A stretch of 64,000 bases of DNA from Oscillatoria sp. HE19RPO (lineage in GTDB: Bacteria > Cyanobacteriota > Cyanobacteriia > Cyanobacteriales > Laspinemataceae): assembly GCF_024220515.1 (NCBI RefSeq), contig NZ_JAMXOT010000036.1, positions 1 through 64,000 of the forward strand, in the 5' to 3' direction. The translations under genes and the position numbers were made by a program. Each line of letters opens with the position of its first letter. The stretch's first letter is position 1. A model generated the notes under the pieces. That model saw nothing but the letters and a program-made list of their open reading frames with translations. It was not told the DNA's origin and did no database searches. Shown piece after piece: positions 8,152 through 18,200 of this stretch.

Positions 8152-11100
8152 ATGAAACCCCAGGAAAAGACTCAATTTGTGGTAAGTCCCTCCATCGCCA
8201 CCACTATTCCCAATCGCAACATTGTTATTTTTGACCCCGGTGTAGAAAACTGGGAAAGTTTAGCAGCAGGTGTTATCCCTGGCACCGAGGTTGTGATACT
8301 CCATCCGCAACAAGATGGAGTCGCCCAAATCGCCGAACTCCTGGAAAATTGTAGCAATATTGAGGCATTGCATATTGTGTCTCATGGCAGTCCGGGCTGC
8401 TTGTATCTGGGCTCGGTTCTCCTCAATACCGATAACCTGGAGAGCTACAACCAGACCCTGGGACAGTGGCGCAATGCCCTGAGTGGGAAAGCAGATATTT
8501 TGCTCTATGGGTGCGAGGTAGCAGCCGGAGAAATTGGCGAAAGCTTCGTACAGCGCCTCAGTGAAATAACTGGGGCAGAAATTGCAGCTTCCGATGACCC
8601 CACGGGGAATGCAGCATTAGGCGGCGACTGGGAACTGGAAGTCCGCACCGGGGATATTAACACTCCCTTGGTGTTTGTGCAGGAGACAATTGCAGAATAC
8701 CCAGGGGTTTTGACACGCGAACCGGAATGGATAAAGCAGTTTGGGACGACCTTCCTTGACACCTCTAAAGGCATTACCGTAGATAGCGCGGGCAACATCT
8801 ACATTACTGGAGAGACCGGGGGCAACTTGGGTGGCATCAATGCCGGGAGCAATGACGCCTGGGTTGCCAAGTACGACAGCAGTGTGACTCAGCAGTGGGT
8901 TCAGCAGTTGGGGACGACCGAAAATGAACGCTCTAACGGCATTACCGTAGATAGTGCGGGCAACCTCTACATTACTGGAGATACCGTGGGCAACTTGGGT
9001 GGCACCAATGCCGGGAACTATGACGCCTGGGTTGCCAAGTACGACAACAGTGGTACTCAGCAGTGGGTTCAGCAGTTGGGGTCATCCTTATCTGACTACT
9101 CTAACGGTATTACCGTAGATAGCGCAGGCAACCTCTACATTACTGGATATACCGATGGCAACTTGGGTGGCACCGATGCCGGGAGATGGGACGCCTGGGT
9201 TGCCAAGTACGACAGCAGTGGTACTCAGCAGTGGGTTCAGCAGTTGGGGACGACCGAAAATGACGCCTCTAAAGGCATTACCGTAGATAGCGCGGGCAAC
9301 ATCTATATTACTGGATGGACCGATGGCAGCTTGGGCGGCACCAGTGCTGGTACCGGGGCCGGAGACGCCTGGGTTGCCAAGTACGACAGCAGTGGTACTC
9401 AGCAGTGGGTTCAGCAGTTTGGGTCGTTCCCATCTGACTCCTCTAGCGGCATTACCGTAGATAGTGCGGGCAACCTCTACATTACTGGATATACCTATGG
9501 CAACTTGGGGGGCACCAATGCCGGGAACTATGACGCCTGGGTTGCCAAGTACGACAGCAGTGGTACTCAGCAGTGGGTTCAGCAGTTTGGAAGTCCTGCT
9601 GGGGATTTCTCTAACGGTATTACCGTAGATAGCGCGGGCAACCTCTACATTACTGGATATACGTTAGGCAACTTGGGTGGCATCAATGCCGGGAGCGACG
9701 ACGCCTGGGTTGCCAAGTACGACAGCAGTGGTACTCAGCAGTGGATTCAGCAGTTGGGGACGACCTCAAATGACTCCTCTAACGGCATTACAATCGATAG
9801 CGCAGGCAACCCCTACATTACTGGATTGACCGTGGGCATCTTGGGCGACACCAGTGCGGGGGGCTCTGACGCCTGGATTGCTAAACTTTCCCCAGTCGTC
9901 ACCATCACCCCAGGCATCACCCCCAACGAAACCGCCCCCACAACAGGCACTTTTATCCTCACCCTCACCGAACCTGCACTCGTAGGGGGAGTCACAGTCA
10001 ACTACACTGTGGCCGGAACCGCTACCTCCGGCACCGACTACACCGCCTTATCCGGCAGCGCAGTCATTACCGCAGGCAGTACCACCGCCACCATCGACCT
10101 CGTTCCCATAGACGATGGGGTATATGAACCCGATGAAACCGTCGAAATCACCCTCACCCCCGGGACGGGTTATGTCGTACAACCATCCACCAGTAACGCC
10201 AGCCATACTCTGCATAGCACTGGTGTCAGCATCGCCGCCGGAACAGCAGCCAACAAAACCGTCCCCACCAACGGCACCTTTAACCTCACCCTCACCGAAC
10301 CCGCCCCCGCAGGCGGGATGACAGTGAACTACACCGTCGCTGGAACCGCAACCAACGGCACTGATTACACCGCCTTATCCGGTAGCGTGCTGATTCCCGG
10401 AGGTAGTACCACCGCTACCATCGACCTCCTTCCCATAGACGATGGGGTATATGAACCCGATGAAACCGTCGAAATCACCCTCGTCGCCGGAACCGATTAC
10501 GACTTGGTGGCAGGCAGTGAAACCGCCAGCCATACCTTGCATAGCACTGGCGTCAGCATCGCTGCCGGAACTCCAGCCAGCGAAACCGGGCCCACCAACG
10601 GGACCTTTAACCTCACCCTCACCGAACCCGCCCCCTTAGGCGGGATGACCGTGAACTACACCGTCGCTGGAACCGCAACCAGTGGCAGCGACTACACAGC
10701 CTTATCCGGCAGCGTCTTCATCCCCGCTGGAAATACCACCGCTACCATCGACCTCGTTCCCACCGACGATTTCCTCGATGAAGGGGATGAAACCGTCGAA
10801 CTCTCCCTCGTCGCCGGAACCGATTACGACTTGGTATCAGGCAGTGAAACCGCCACCCTCACCATCACCGACAACGACATCGCCGGGGTGATTATTGCCG
10901 AAACCGGCAGCAACACCGCCGCTTCAGAAGACGGCATCACCGATACCTACTCTATCAAACTCGCCACTGAACCCACCACCAGCGTCAACATCGCCGTCAC
11001 CCCCGACACCCAAACCGACCTCGGTAGTGGTGCGGGAACTGCTGTCACCCTCACCTTCGATAGCAGCAACTGGAATACCGAACAAACTGTCACCGTAACT

Positions 11101-14100
11101 GCCATTGACGATACTGCGGTCGAGTATGACCACACCAGCACGATTTCCCACAGCGTCACCTCCACCGATGCCAACTACAATGGGTTAACCGTCACCGATG
11201 TGACAGTCAGCCTGACGGATAACGACTGGCCTTCAGTCAGCATCGCCGCCGGGGCTAACCCTAGCGAAACCAGTGCCACTCCCGGTAACTTCCAGATTAC
11301 CCTCAGCGATCCCGCTCCATCGGGCGGCATCACTCTCACCTACAGCGTTGCCGGAACGGCTACCAGTGCGATCGACTATACCGCCTTATCCGGTAGCCTC
11401 TTTATTGCTGAGGGAGCCACCAGCGGCACGATCCAGGTAGTGCCGACAGATGACGCGATCGCCGATCCGAACGAAACCGTACAACTCACCCTGAATGCCG
11501 GAACCAATTACAACGTCAATGCCGCCAGCGCTACCGCCAGTTTAACTGTCACCGACAACGATACTGCCGGAGTCACGGTTTCTGCCATTAACGGCAACAC
11601 CAGCGAAGCGGCGGGTACAGCTTCCTTTGAAGTTGTCCTCGACACCCAACCCACTGGCGAAGTCACCGTAAACTTAGTCAGTTCCAATACTGCGGAAGGC
11701 ACGGTTTCCGTCCCCTCCATCACCTTTACCCCCGGCAACTGGAACGTCCCTCAAACTGTCACCGTAACCGGCGTAGATGATAACGTTGCCGATGGCAATA
11801 TCACTTACACGATTCAAACTACCGTCACCAGTACGGACAGTATCTACAGCAGCATCAACCCGAATGATGTCAGCGTCACCAATATTGACAACGACACGCC
11901 CAATATCTTAGTCACCCAAAGCGGAGGTAGCACAGCCGTCACCGAAGGGGGCACAACCGATACCTACCAACTTGTCTTAACCACTGCCCCCACCGCCAAC
12001 GTCAACATCACCATTACACCGGACGTTCAAACCGACTTGGGGAATGGTGCGGGAACGGCAGTCACTCTCACTTTTAACAATACCAACTGGAATAACCCCC
12101 AAACCATCACGGTCACTGCGACTGACGATACGGCAGTGGAATATGCCCACACCAGCACGATTTCCCACAGCGTTACCTCCACTGATGCCGACTACAACGG
12201 CATGGCGGTAAGCAATATTACGGCTAATGTGACGGACAACGATTTACCGACAGTGAATGTGGCGGCAGGAAACAACGCCAGCGAAACCAACACCAGCAGC
12301 GGACAGTTTACCCTCACCTTGAGCGACGGGGCCCCGACGGGAGGGATGACGGTCAACTACTCCGTAGCTGGAACTGCCACCTCGGGCACGGACTACACCG
12401 CCTTATCCGGGAGTGTGTTCATTCCCGCCGGGGCAACGACTGCTAATATTAACGTCACTCCCCTAGACGATGCCATCGACGAACCGGACGAAACGGTGCA
12501 ACTCACCGTTGCGACGGGGACGGGTTACAACTTGGGTACAACCAGTGAGGCAACGATTTCCCTGGCAGACAACGACACCGCAGGCGCAAAGCTTACCCAG
12601 TCGAACAACAGCACCAATGTTGCCGAAAGCGGTACCACCGATACTTACGAGATTGTCCTGTTGAGTCAACCCACTCAGGATGTCAGGATCACCGTTAACC
12701 CTGACAGTCAAACCCGGGTAGTGGGGGAAACAAGTCTCATCTTCACGTCAAACAACTGGAACGTACCGCAAACCGTCACCGTTGGGGCGATCGACGATAC
12801 AGCGGTAGAGTATCCTCACAGTGGGACAATCTCCCACAGCATCACCAGCAGCGATGCCAACTACAACGGCATGAGCTTGTCTGCGGTGACGGCAAACATT
12901 GCCGACAACGACTGGCCCACAATCGGAATTGCTCCGGGAATCAGTCCCCAAGAACAGGGTCCTAAAACTGGCACTTTTAATCTCACTTTAAGCGACCCTG
13001 CGCCAGTAGAAGGCATCCGCGTCAGCTATAGCTTCCGAGGTAATGCCACCAGCGGCATTGACTACAACACTTTATCCGGCAGCGTCTTCATTCCGGCAGG
13101 TGCCACCAGCGCCAATATCAATATTGTGCCCGTGGATGATTTTATCGATGAAGATGACGAAAGCCTGGAAGTATCACTCAATCCGGGAGCGAATCATAAC
13201 ATCGGTTCATCGGGGACGGGAATAACCCACGTTATTGACAACGATACGGCGGGGATCCGAATTGTGGAGTCGGGTTCGGGAACGGAAGTCACCGAAGGCG
13301 GGAGTGCTGATACCTATACAGTGGTGCTATCCAGCCAACCGACTGCCGATGTTCGGATCGACTTTAGCACGGATGCTAATCTTAACCCGATTCAGTCTCT
13401 CACCTTTAACGCGAGTAACTGGAACGTTCCCCAAACGGTCTCGGTGAGTGCCGTTGACGATACCAAATTCCAAGGCGATCGCACCATTGCGATCGCTCAT
13501 ACCGTCAGCAGCAGCGATGCTAAGTACAACGGCATGACCCTCCCTAACATCAATGCCTACATCCGCGATTCGGATCTGGCACAAACCACAGAGGGACTTA
13601 ACAGCGGATTCAGTTTGCTGGAACTCTTCCTTGACGCTCAACTTTCCCAACTTACACTGCCCGTTGTTAACAAATCTCTCCAAGATATTCTCCCATCCGA
13701 CTTTGCCCAGAAACTTCGCATGGATATCGTGGGAGCAGTTAATGACGTGCTCGACGGGGATACTGAGGAACTCGCCGGGAAACTTCAAGAAAAGCTGTCC
13801 TTCGTCTTCTCTGAAGTAGAAGTTGATCGCGAAATCACCGAGGAGGAAGTCAAATTTACGATTAGCGGAACAAACACCATTGACTTGGCAACAATTCCCC
13901 TCGACGGCACCCTTGGCTTCCCTGCATTGGGGATAAACGCTCAAGGATCTGCCGATACTGCATTCGAGTATGAACTCTCCCTGGGATTTGGGTATCACAA
14001 AGACTACGGCTTCTATTTCGATACCGAAAACACCGCACTGGGTGTTAGTCTCGGTCTGGGTTTGAGCGATGATTTCAAAGCCACAGGGACGGCGGGATTC

Positions 14101-17100
14101 TTGCAACTCGATCTAGAGAACAATGCCGACGACCCCACCGAAGTTGGTGCCGAGTTTAAAGTCAATCTCAACGATATCGACAACGCGATCGATGATGGCG
14201 AACGACTGACCTTCTCAGAACTCCAAGGCGACTACAATCTCACCGATTTATTTTCCACCAGTTTAGATACAAAAGCTAACCTGGGTCTGAAAGCCGTGAC
14301 CAGCATTGAGGGAAGTGCGGCGATTCCCTCATTTAACTTCGATTTGAAAGCCGAATTCCCGGTATTGAAGTACGAAGATGGCGAGTGGAGTGGGCCGCAA
14401 AAACCCACCCTAGCCTTCAACAATATGCAGCTTGACTTGGGGACGTTTGTCACCGACTTTGCTAAACCGATTCTCACTACTATCAATGATGTAGTGGAAC
14501 CGGCTCGTCCAGTGATTGATGCCCTAAACAAGGATATCTCTTTTTTGTCGCAAATGGATGCCCTAAAGAAGATCTTTGACCAAAATAGCGATGGCAAAGT
14601 TACCTTAGTAGAAGCCGGTGCCACCATCGCTGGGAAAAAGGTGGATACTCGATTCTTGGATGGAATGGATAAGATCCCCCAAGTCATCGATTTGGTTAAA
14701 GAAATATCCGGCCAGGAAGGCACCCTAAAAATCGATTTAGGGAGTTACGAAGTTGGTGTCGATACCACCGATCCGAATGCGGATCTAACCGAAGCTGAAA
14801 CGACGACAACGGAAGAAGCGAGTTCGCCGACTCAACAAGCTCAATCCAAAGCGTCAGGCACAACGTCCAAGTTCCTCTCCGCCTTACAAAACATTGAGGG
14901 GCTGAGTTTCCCGATTTTGAGCGACCCGGGAACCGCGATCGACCTGCTGCTGGGGAAACCGGATGTCACCTTATTTGCCTACCAAACACCGAAGTTGGAC
15001 CTAGATTTCGGATTTCAACAAGAATTCCCAATCTACAGCATCCTGGGAATCGGAATTAACGGTCATTTGGGAGGCAGCTTTAATGTCAAGTCAAACCTTG
15101 GATTTGGCTTTGATACTTACGGGCTCAATCAGTGGAAAAATGCAGGGTTTGCCCTGGCAGATTCCTACCAAATCTTCGATGGTTTCTACGTCAGCGATAC
15201 CGAGAATGCAGATGGCACGGGTGCAGATGTTAACGAACTCAAACTGACGGCTACTCTATCGGCTGGGGCGAATATCAGTGCAGCAGTTGTTAAAGCCTAT
15301 CTCACGGGTGGCGTTCAGGGAACGGCAAAATTCGATCTGCTCGACGTTGGGGAAGAAAATGGCACCAGTGATGGCAAGGTGCGAGGTTCGGAAATTATCT
15401 CCCGCATCAGTGATCCGATGTCGATGTTTGAGATCAATGGCACAGTGGATGCCTTTCTAGATGCGGGAGTCGATTACTGGACGTTCTGGGACGGATGGGA
15501 AACGGCTTGGTCAAAACGGCTGGGTACTTATAATCTGGCCGAGTTTCGTCTGGGTTCGGGTCCGACTCGTCGCAGTCGCGCCATTGACGGTTACATTAGT
15601 GGTGGCACGGTGTTCTTCGATGCCAACTTTAACGGGGTTTGGGATGCAGAAGTCGAACCCTTTGGGATTACCAATCCCGATGGCAGTTTCGATCTGATGG
15701 TGGAGTTGGAAAAATTCGACACCAATGGCAATGGCGAAATTGATGTCACCGAAGGCAAGATCGTCATGGAAAATGGCATCGATGTTTCCACCTATTTGCC
15801 TCTGGTGACGCCTTTGACTTCTACCTTTGATGCCACCGTGGTGACGCCGTTAACCACCTTGATCGCACAGTTAGTCGAGCAAGGAATCGACCCGACACAG
15901 GCTCAAGCGAACGTGGAAGCCGCCCTAGGACTGCCTGCAGGGGTAGACCTCCAGAACTACGATCCCCTGGAGGCGATGGCGAATGGTGATGCCAATGGTT
16001 TGACGGTGTTTGCCTCGATGATTCAGGTGCAAAACACGATCGTGCAGACGGCAAAGTTAATTGAGGGAGTGAGTGAAATACCCTTGACCCAGCTTGGCAA
16101 TGCAGCAATAAAAGCGATCGCAAATCGCCTCAGTAGCGGCACTCCGGTAGACTTAACCCAACCATCGGAAATCGAAGCCCTTGTCAACTCGGCGATCGCA
16201 TTTGCTGCCGAAGCAGAACCCACCCTCAACTCCTCCCAGCTTGCCACTGTTGCCTCGGCAGCGTCGCAAATCATGGCGTTAGCCAATCAACGGGTTGGGG
16301 AAATTGTCAGCAGTGGAAAATCTTTAACCGATGCAGCCACTGAGATTGCTCGCTTGCAGTCAGTAGCACAGGGTGAAATCGCCACGAGTTTGCCAGAACT
16401 CGCCGCAGGAACCGTTAGCGTAGAACAGTTCCTCGCTCAAAACACCCGCGAAGCCATCCTAGAGAAGATGGGGAATGCCTTCGCTAAGGATCCCACTATG
16501 CGTCCAATTTTCCCAGATTCTACCAACAATCCAATCGATTTTACTGAGGATCTAAATCTCCCTGACTCACCAGGCGGACCGATTCTTCCCCAGGAGTTGG
16601 CTGCCAGCAGCGAAGGGGTTAACCGTGGAGACAGCAACACTCTGGCACAAAACCCTCTCGATTTCAACATGAATCTGTTCCTGCGGTTCTTTGATGCCGA
16701 ATACTATCTGGCACAAAACACCGATGTGGCAGAAGCGGTGGGAAATGGCACCTTCGGCAGTGCAGCGGAACATTTCGGCGCATTTGGCTTCGCGGAAGGT
16801 CGCGCACCCAACGAGCTATTTGACACCGAGTATCTCTCACAATATACCGACGTGGCAGAGGCCGTAACTAACGGCACGTTCCGCAGCGGGTTTGAACATT
16901 TCATCAAGTTTGGATTTGCCGAAGGTCGCTTCCCCAGCGATGTGTTTAAAGACTTGGAGATGTTCTATCTGTGGAAAAACCCCGATGCTGCTACATCGGT
17001 AAGTCAAGGCAGTTATGCCAACGGACTGGAACATTTGGTGGCTGTGGAGTTGGCATCCGGTGGCAATACCCTATCGACTTACGAGGTTCTCGCACAAACC

Positions 17101-17820
17101 TTTGACTCGCAATATTATCTGATGCAAAATGCCGATGTTGCCCAAGCGGTGGAAAATGGCATCTTCCGCAGTGGGATGGAACACTTTATTGGCTTCGGAA
17201 TGGTGGAGGGTCGCACTCCCAGTATGGCCTATAGCGACAGCTACTATCTCGCCAACCACGCCGATGTGGATGAAGCGGTGAAAAATGGCATCTTCCGCAG
17301 CGGTTACGAACATTATATGATGTATGGCATGGCGGAAGGTCGCATCGGTGGTGAGATGGTGGGTTCTGCAACCTCGGATATTATTCTGGGGACGGCGGGC
17401 TCCAATACGATCGCAGGGATGGAAGGAGATGACATCCTGTTTGGCGATGCGGGTCACGATATTCTGATTGGAGTGAATGTCAATGCTGCTAATCCGGGAG
17501 TCGGTGAGGTCGATCGCCTGATTGGGGATCGGGGTCGCGATACCTTTGTTCTCGGCGATGCCACCCGCACGTATTACAATAGCGGAGTGGATGCCGAGAC
17601 GGGACTGAATGATTATGCAGCGATCGCCGATTTTGCGATCGGTGAAGATCAGATCCAGTTGCACGGTTCGGCTGCTGACTATCGCCTTGCTGCTTCCCCA
17701 GAAGAAATGTTCCCAGGAATGGCGATTTACCGCAAGGAAGGCGATCACGAGGATTTAATTGCGATCGTTCAGGATGTTTCTGACCTGAATTTGCAGGAAA
17801 ATTACTTCAGTTTCGTTTAA
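8152..17820 (+). CDS. Giant secreted DUF4347 / SBBP / Calx-beta / RTX surface protein
   Basis: This 3222-residue protein is probably exported by type I secretion and is cell-surface or matrix located. Domains in order: DUF4347 (about 24-183, with 'HIVSHGSPGCLYLG' and 'DILLYGCEVAAG'); seven SBBP beta-propeller repeats of about 55 residues (about 190-581, core 'GITVDSAGNLYITG'); eleven Calx-beta or related Ca-binding beta modules (about 582-1810, cores 'TDYTALSGSVFIPAG' and 'NWNVPQTVTV'); a unique region (about 1813-2833) with EF-hand/dockerin-like loops 'DQNSDGKVTLVEAG' and 'DTNGNGEIDVTEG'; a block of about five repeats of the form YLxxNxDVAxAVxNGxF...EHF..FG..EGR (about 2837-3067); and an RTX-like end (LGTAGSNTIAGMEGDDILFG) with a C-terminal secretion-type tail. 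No N-terminal Sec signal is seen, in keeping with RTX export. The nucleotide repeats make this region prone to recombination and assembly collapse. A MITE-like element abuts the stop codon. Confidence 0.9.
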   Translation: MKPQEKTQFVVSPSIATTIPNRNIVIFDPGVENWESLAAGVIPGTEVVILHPQQDGVAQIAELLENCSNIEALHIVSHGSPGCLYLGSVLLNTDNLESYNQTLGQWRNALSGKADILLYGCEVAAGEIGESFVQRLSEITGAEIAASDDPTGNAALGGDWELEVRTGDINTPLVFVQETIAEYPGVLTREPEWIKQFGTTFLDTSKGITVDSAGNIYITGETGGNLGGINAGSNDAWVAKYDSSVTQQWVQQLGTTENERSNGITVDSAGNLYITGDTVGNLGGTNAGNYDAWVAKYDNSGTQQWVQQLGSSLSDYSNGITVDSAGNLYITGYTDGNLGGTDAGRWDAWVAKYDSSGTQQWVQQLGTTENDASKGITVDSAGNIYITGWTDGSLGGTSAGTGAGDAWVAKYDSSGTQQWVQQFGSFPSDSSSGITVDSAGNLYITGYTYGNLGGTNAGNYDAWVAKYDSSGTQQWVQQFGSPAGDFSNGITVDSAGNLYITGYTLGNLGGINAGSDDAWVAKYDSSGTQQWIQQLGTTSNDSSNGITIDSAGNPYITGLTVGILGDTSAGGSDAWIAKLSPVVTITPGITPNETAPTTGTFILTLTEPALVGGVTVNYTVAGTATSGTDYTALSGSAVITAGSTTATIDLVPIDDGVYEPDETVEITLTPGTGYVVQPSTSNASHTLHSTGVSIAAGTAANKTVPTNGTFNLTLTEPAPAGGMTVNYTVAGTATNGTDYTALSGSVLIPGGSTTATIDLLPIDDGVYEPDETVEITLVAGTDYDLVAGSETASHTLHSTGVSIAAGTPASETGPTNGTFNLTLTEPAPLGGMTVNYTVAGTATSGSDYTALSGSVFIPAGNTTATIDLVPTDDFLDEGDETVELSLVAGTDYDLVSGSETATLTITDNDIAGVIIAETGSNTAASEDGITDTYSIKLATEPTTSVNIAVTPDTQTDLGSGAGTAVTLTFDSSNWNTEQTVTVTAIDDTAVEYDHTSTISHSVTSTDANYNGLTVTDVTVSLTDNDWPSVSIAAGANPSETSATPGNFQITLSDPAPSGGITLTYSVAGTATSAIDYTALSGSLFIAEGATSGTIQVVPTDDAIADPNETVQLTLNAGTNYNVNAASATASLTVTDNDTAGVTVSAINGNTSEAAGTASFEVVLDTQPTGEVTVNLVSSNTAEGTVSVPSITFTPGNWNVPQTVTVTGVDDNVADGNITYTIQTTVTSTDSIYSSINPNDVSVTNIDNDTPNILVTQSGGSTAVTEGGTTDTYQLVLTTAPTANVNITITPDVQTDLGNGAGTAVTLTFNNTNWNNPQTITVTATDDTAVEYAHTSTISHSVTSTDADYNGMAVSNITANVTDNDLPTVNVAAGNNASETNTSSGQFTLTLSDGAPTGGMTVNYSVAGTATSGTDYTALSGSVFIPAGATTANINVTPLDDAIDEPDETVQLTVATGTGYNLGTTSEATISLADNDTAGAKLTQSNNSTNVAESGTTDTYEIVLLSQPTQDVRITVNPDSQTRVVGETSLIFTSNNWNVPQTVTVGAIDDTAVEYPHSGTISHSITSSDANYNGMSLSAVTANIADNDWPTIGIAPGISPQEQGPKTGTFNLTLSDPAPVEGIRVSYSFRGNATSGIDYNTLSGSVFIPAGATSANINIVPVDDFIDEDDESLEVSLNPGANHNIGSSGTGITHVIDNDTAGIRIVESGSGTEVTEGGSADTYTVVLSSQPTADVRIDFSTDANLNPIQSLTFNASNWNVPQTVSVSAVDDTKFQGDRTIAIAHTVSSSDAKYNGMTLPNINAYIRDSDLAQTTEGLNSGFSLLELFLDAQLSQLTLPVVNKSLQDILPSDFAQKLRMDIVGAVNDVLDGDTEELAGKLQEKLSFVFSEVEVDREITEEEVKFTISGTNTIDLATIPLDGTLGFPALGINAQGSADTAFEYELSLGFGYHKDYGFYFDTENTALGVSLGLGLSDDFKATGTAGFLQLDLENNADDPTEVGAEFKVNLNDIDNAIDDGERLTFSELQGDYNLTDLFSTSLDTKANLGLKAVTSIEGSAAIPSFNFDLKAEFPVLKYEDGEWSGPQKPTLAFNNMQLDLGTFVTDFAKPILTTINDVVEPARPVIDALNKDISFLSQMDALKKIFDQNSDGKVTLVEAGATIAGKKVDTRFLDGMDKIPQVIDLVKEISGQEGTLKIDLGSYEVGVDTTDPNADLTEAETTTTEEASSPTQQAQSKASGTTSKFLSALQNIEGLSFPILSDPGTAIDLLLGKPDVTLFAYQTPKLDLDFGFQQEFPIYSILGIGINGHLGGSFNVKSNLGFGFDTYGLNQWKNAGFALADSYQIFDGFYVSDTENADGTGADVNELKLTATLSAGANISAAVVKAYLTGGVQGTAKFDLLDVGEENGTSDGKVRGSEIISRISDPMSMFEINGTVDAFLDAGVDYWTFWDGWETAWSKRLGTYNLAEFRLGSGPTRRSRAIDGYISGGTVFFDANFNGVWDAEVEPFGITNPDGSFDLMVELEKFDTNGNGEIDVTEGKIVMENGIDVSTYLPLVTPLTSTFDATVVTPLTTLIAQLVEQGIDPTQAQANVEAALGLPAGVDLQNYDPLEAMANGDANGLTVFASMIQVQNTIVQTAKLIEGVSEIPLTQLGNAAIKAIANRLSSGTPVDLTQPSEIEALVNSAIAFAAEAEPTLNSSQLATVASAASQIMALANQRVGEIVSSGKSLTDAATEIARLQSVAQGEIATSLPELAAGTVSVEQFLAQNTREAILEKMGNAFAKDPTMRPIFPDSTNNPIDFTEDLNLPDSPGGPILPQELAASSEGVNRGDSNTLAQNPLDFNMNLFLRFFDAEYYLAQNTDVAEAVGNGTFGSAAEHFGAFGFAEGRAPNELFDTEYLSQYTDVAEAVTNGTFRSGFEHFIKFGFAEGRFPSDVFKDLEMFYLWKNPDAATSVSQGSYANGLEHLVAVELASGGNTLSTYEVLAQTFDSQYYLMQNADVAQAVENGIFRSGMEHFIGFGMVEGRTPSMAYSDSYYLANHADVDEAVKNGIFRSGYEHYMMYGMAEGRIGGEMVGSATSDIILGTAGSNTIAGMEGDDILFGDAGHDILIGVNVNAANPGVGEVDRLIGDRGRDTFVLGDATRTYYNSGVDAETGLNDYAAIADFAIGEDQIQLHGSAADYRLAASPEEMFPGMAIYRKEGDHEDLIAIVQDVSDLNLQENYFSFV

Positions 17821-18081
17821 GGGAACTCCAAAAAATAAAATACCCAAAAACCCCGCAGGCTAAAGCCTGGGGCTACACGGACAAAGCCCGCCTGCGCGGG
17901 CTAATACAGTTACGTGCTTAACCATCGGGATTTGGATGATTTATTTGTTGGAATACGGAATCCGGTTGGAATAGGTCTGTAAAAACCCGCAGGCTGAAGC
18001 CTGGGGCTATACGGACAAAGCCCGCCTGCGCGGGCTATAAGCAAAAACCGACTTTTACCAACCGGATTTGGTAGAACACCC
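17821..18081. mobile_element. MITE-like element, family A (copy 1, interrupted)
   Basis: The left end GGGAACTCCAAAAAATAAAA and the right end (TTTATTTGTTGGAACACCC on the same strand) form imperfect terminal inverted repeats. It is flanked by TAA at 17818-17820 (the stop codon of the giant gene) and TAA at 18082-18084, a 3-bp target duplication. The core carries the hairpin GCAGGCTAAAGCCTG and the GCCCGCCTGCGCGGGC palindrome. It is split by a family B element at 17954-18073. Other copies are at 38578 and 44323, with a divergent one at 34573. Confidence 0.75.
17954..18073. mobile_element. MITE-like element, family B (copy 1), nested in family A
   Basis: This 120-bp unit has ends TACGGAATCCGGTTGG and CCAACCGGATTTGGTA. 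It is inserted in the right end of the family A element. GAA occurs on both sides (17951-17953 and 18074-18076), and the uninterrupted A copies have this triplet once (TTGTTGGAACACC), so it is a 3-bp target duplication. No coding capacity; a transposase must act in trans. Confidence 0.78.
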
Positions 18082-18094
18082 TAATTGAGTTAAC

Positions 18095-18124
18095 GGTGCG
18101 TTATGGCTTTCGCTATAACGCACC
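18095..18124. repeat. Palindromic repeat GGTGCGTTATGGC/GCTATAACGCACC
   Basis: Two 13-base arms with one mismatch enclose a 4-base loop. It is an intergenic stem-loop between converging genes, of dispersed-repeat type. Confidence 0.55.
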
Positions 18125-18162
18125 CTCTGAACCCCCATTCATAAATCGGTAGTCTACCTCCA

Positions 18163-18187
18163 CAGGACAAGGCACTCCCTTGTCCTG
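18163..18187. terminator. Hairpin between convergent genes
   Basis: A perfect 10-bp stem CAGGACAAGG / CCTTGTCCTG has a 5-base loop. It lies about 14 bases past the stop of the minus-strand glycosidase gene and at the end of the region downstream of the giant gene, so it could serve both strands. T-rich sequence follows on the plus strand. Confidence 0.55.
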
Positions 18188-18200
18188 TCTCTCTTTCCCC

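Noticed and set aside
8750-9890. Regular repeats that could be taken for a CRISPR array or minisatellite
   Set aside because: They are in-frame coding repeats of about 165-175 bases encoding SBBP beta-propeller units.
13327-14106. 259-codon minus-strand open frame
   Set aside because: It is antisense to the Calx-beta and unique region of the giant protein, with unlike composition, no ribosome-binding site and no family motif.
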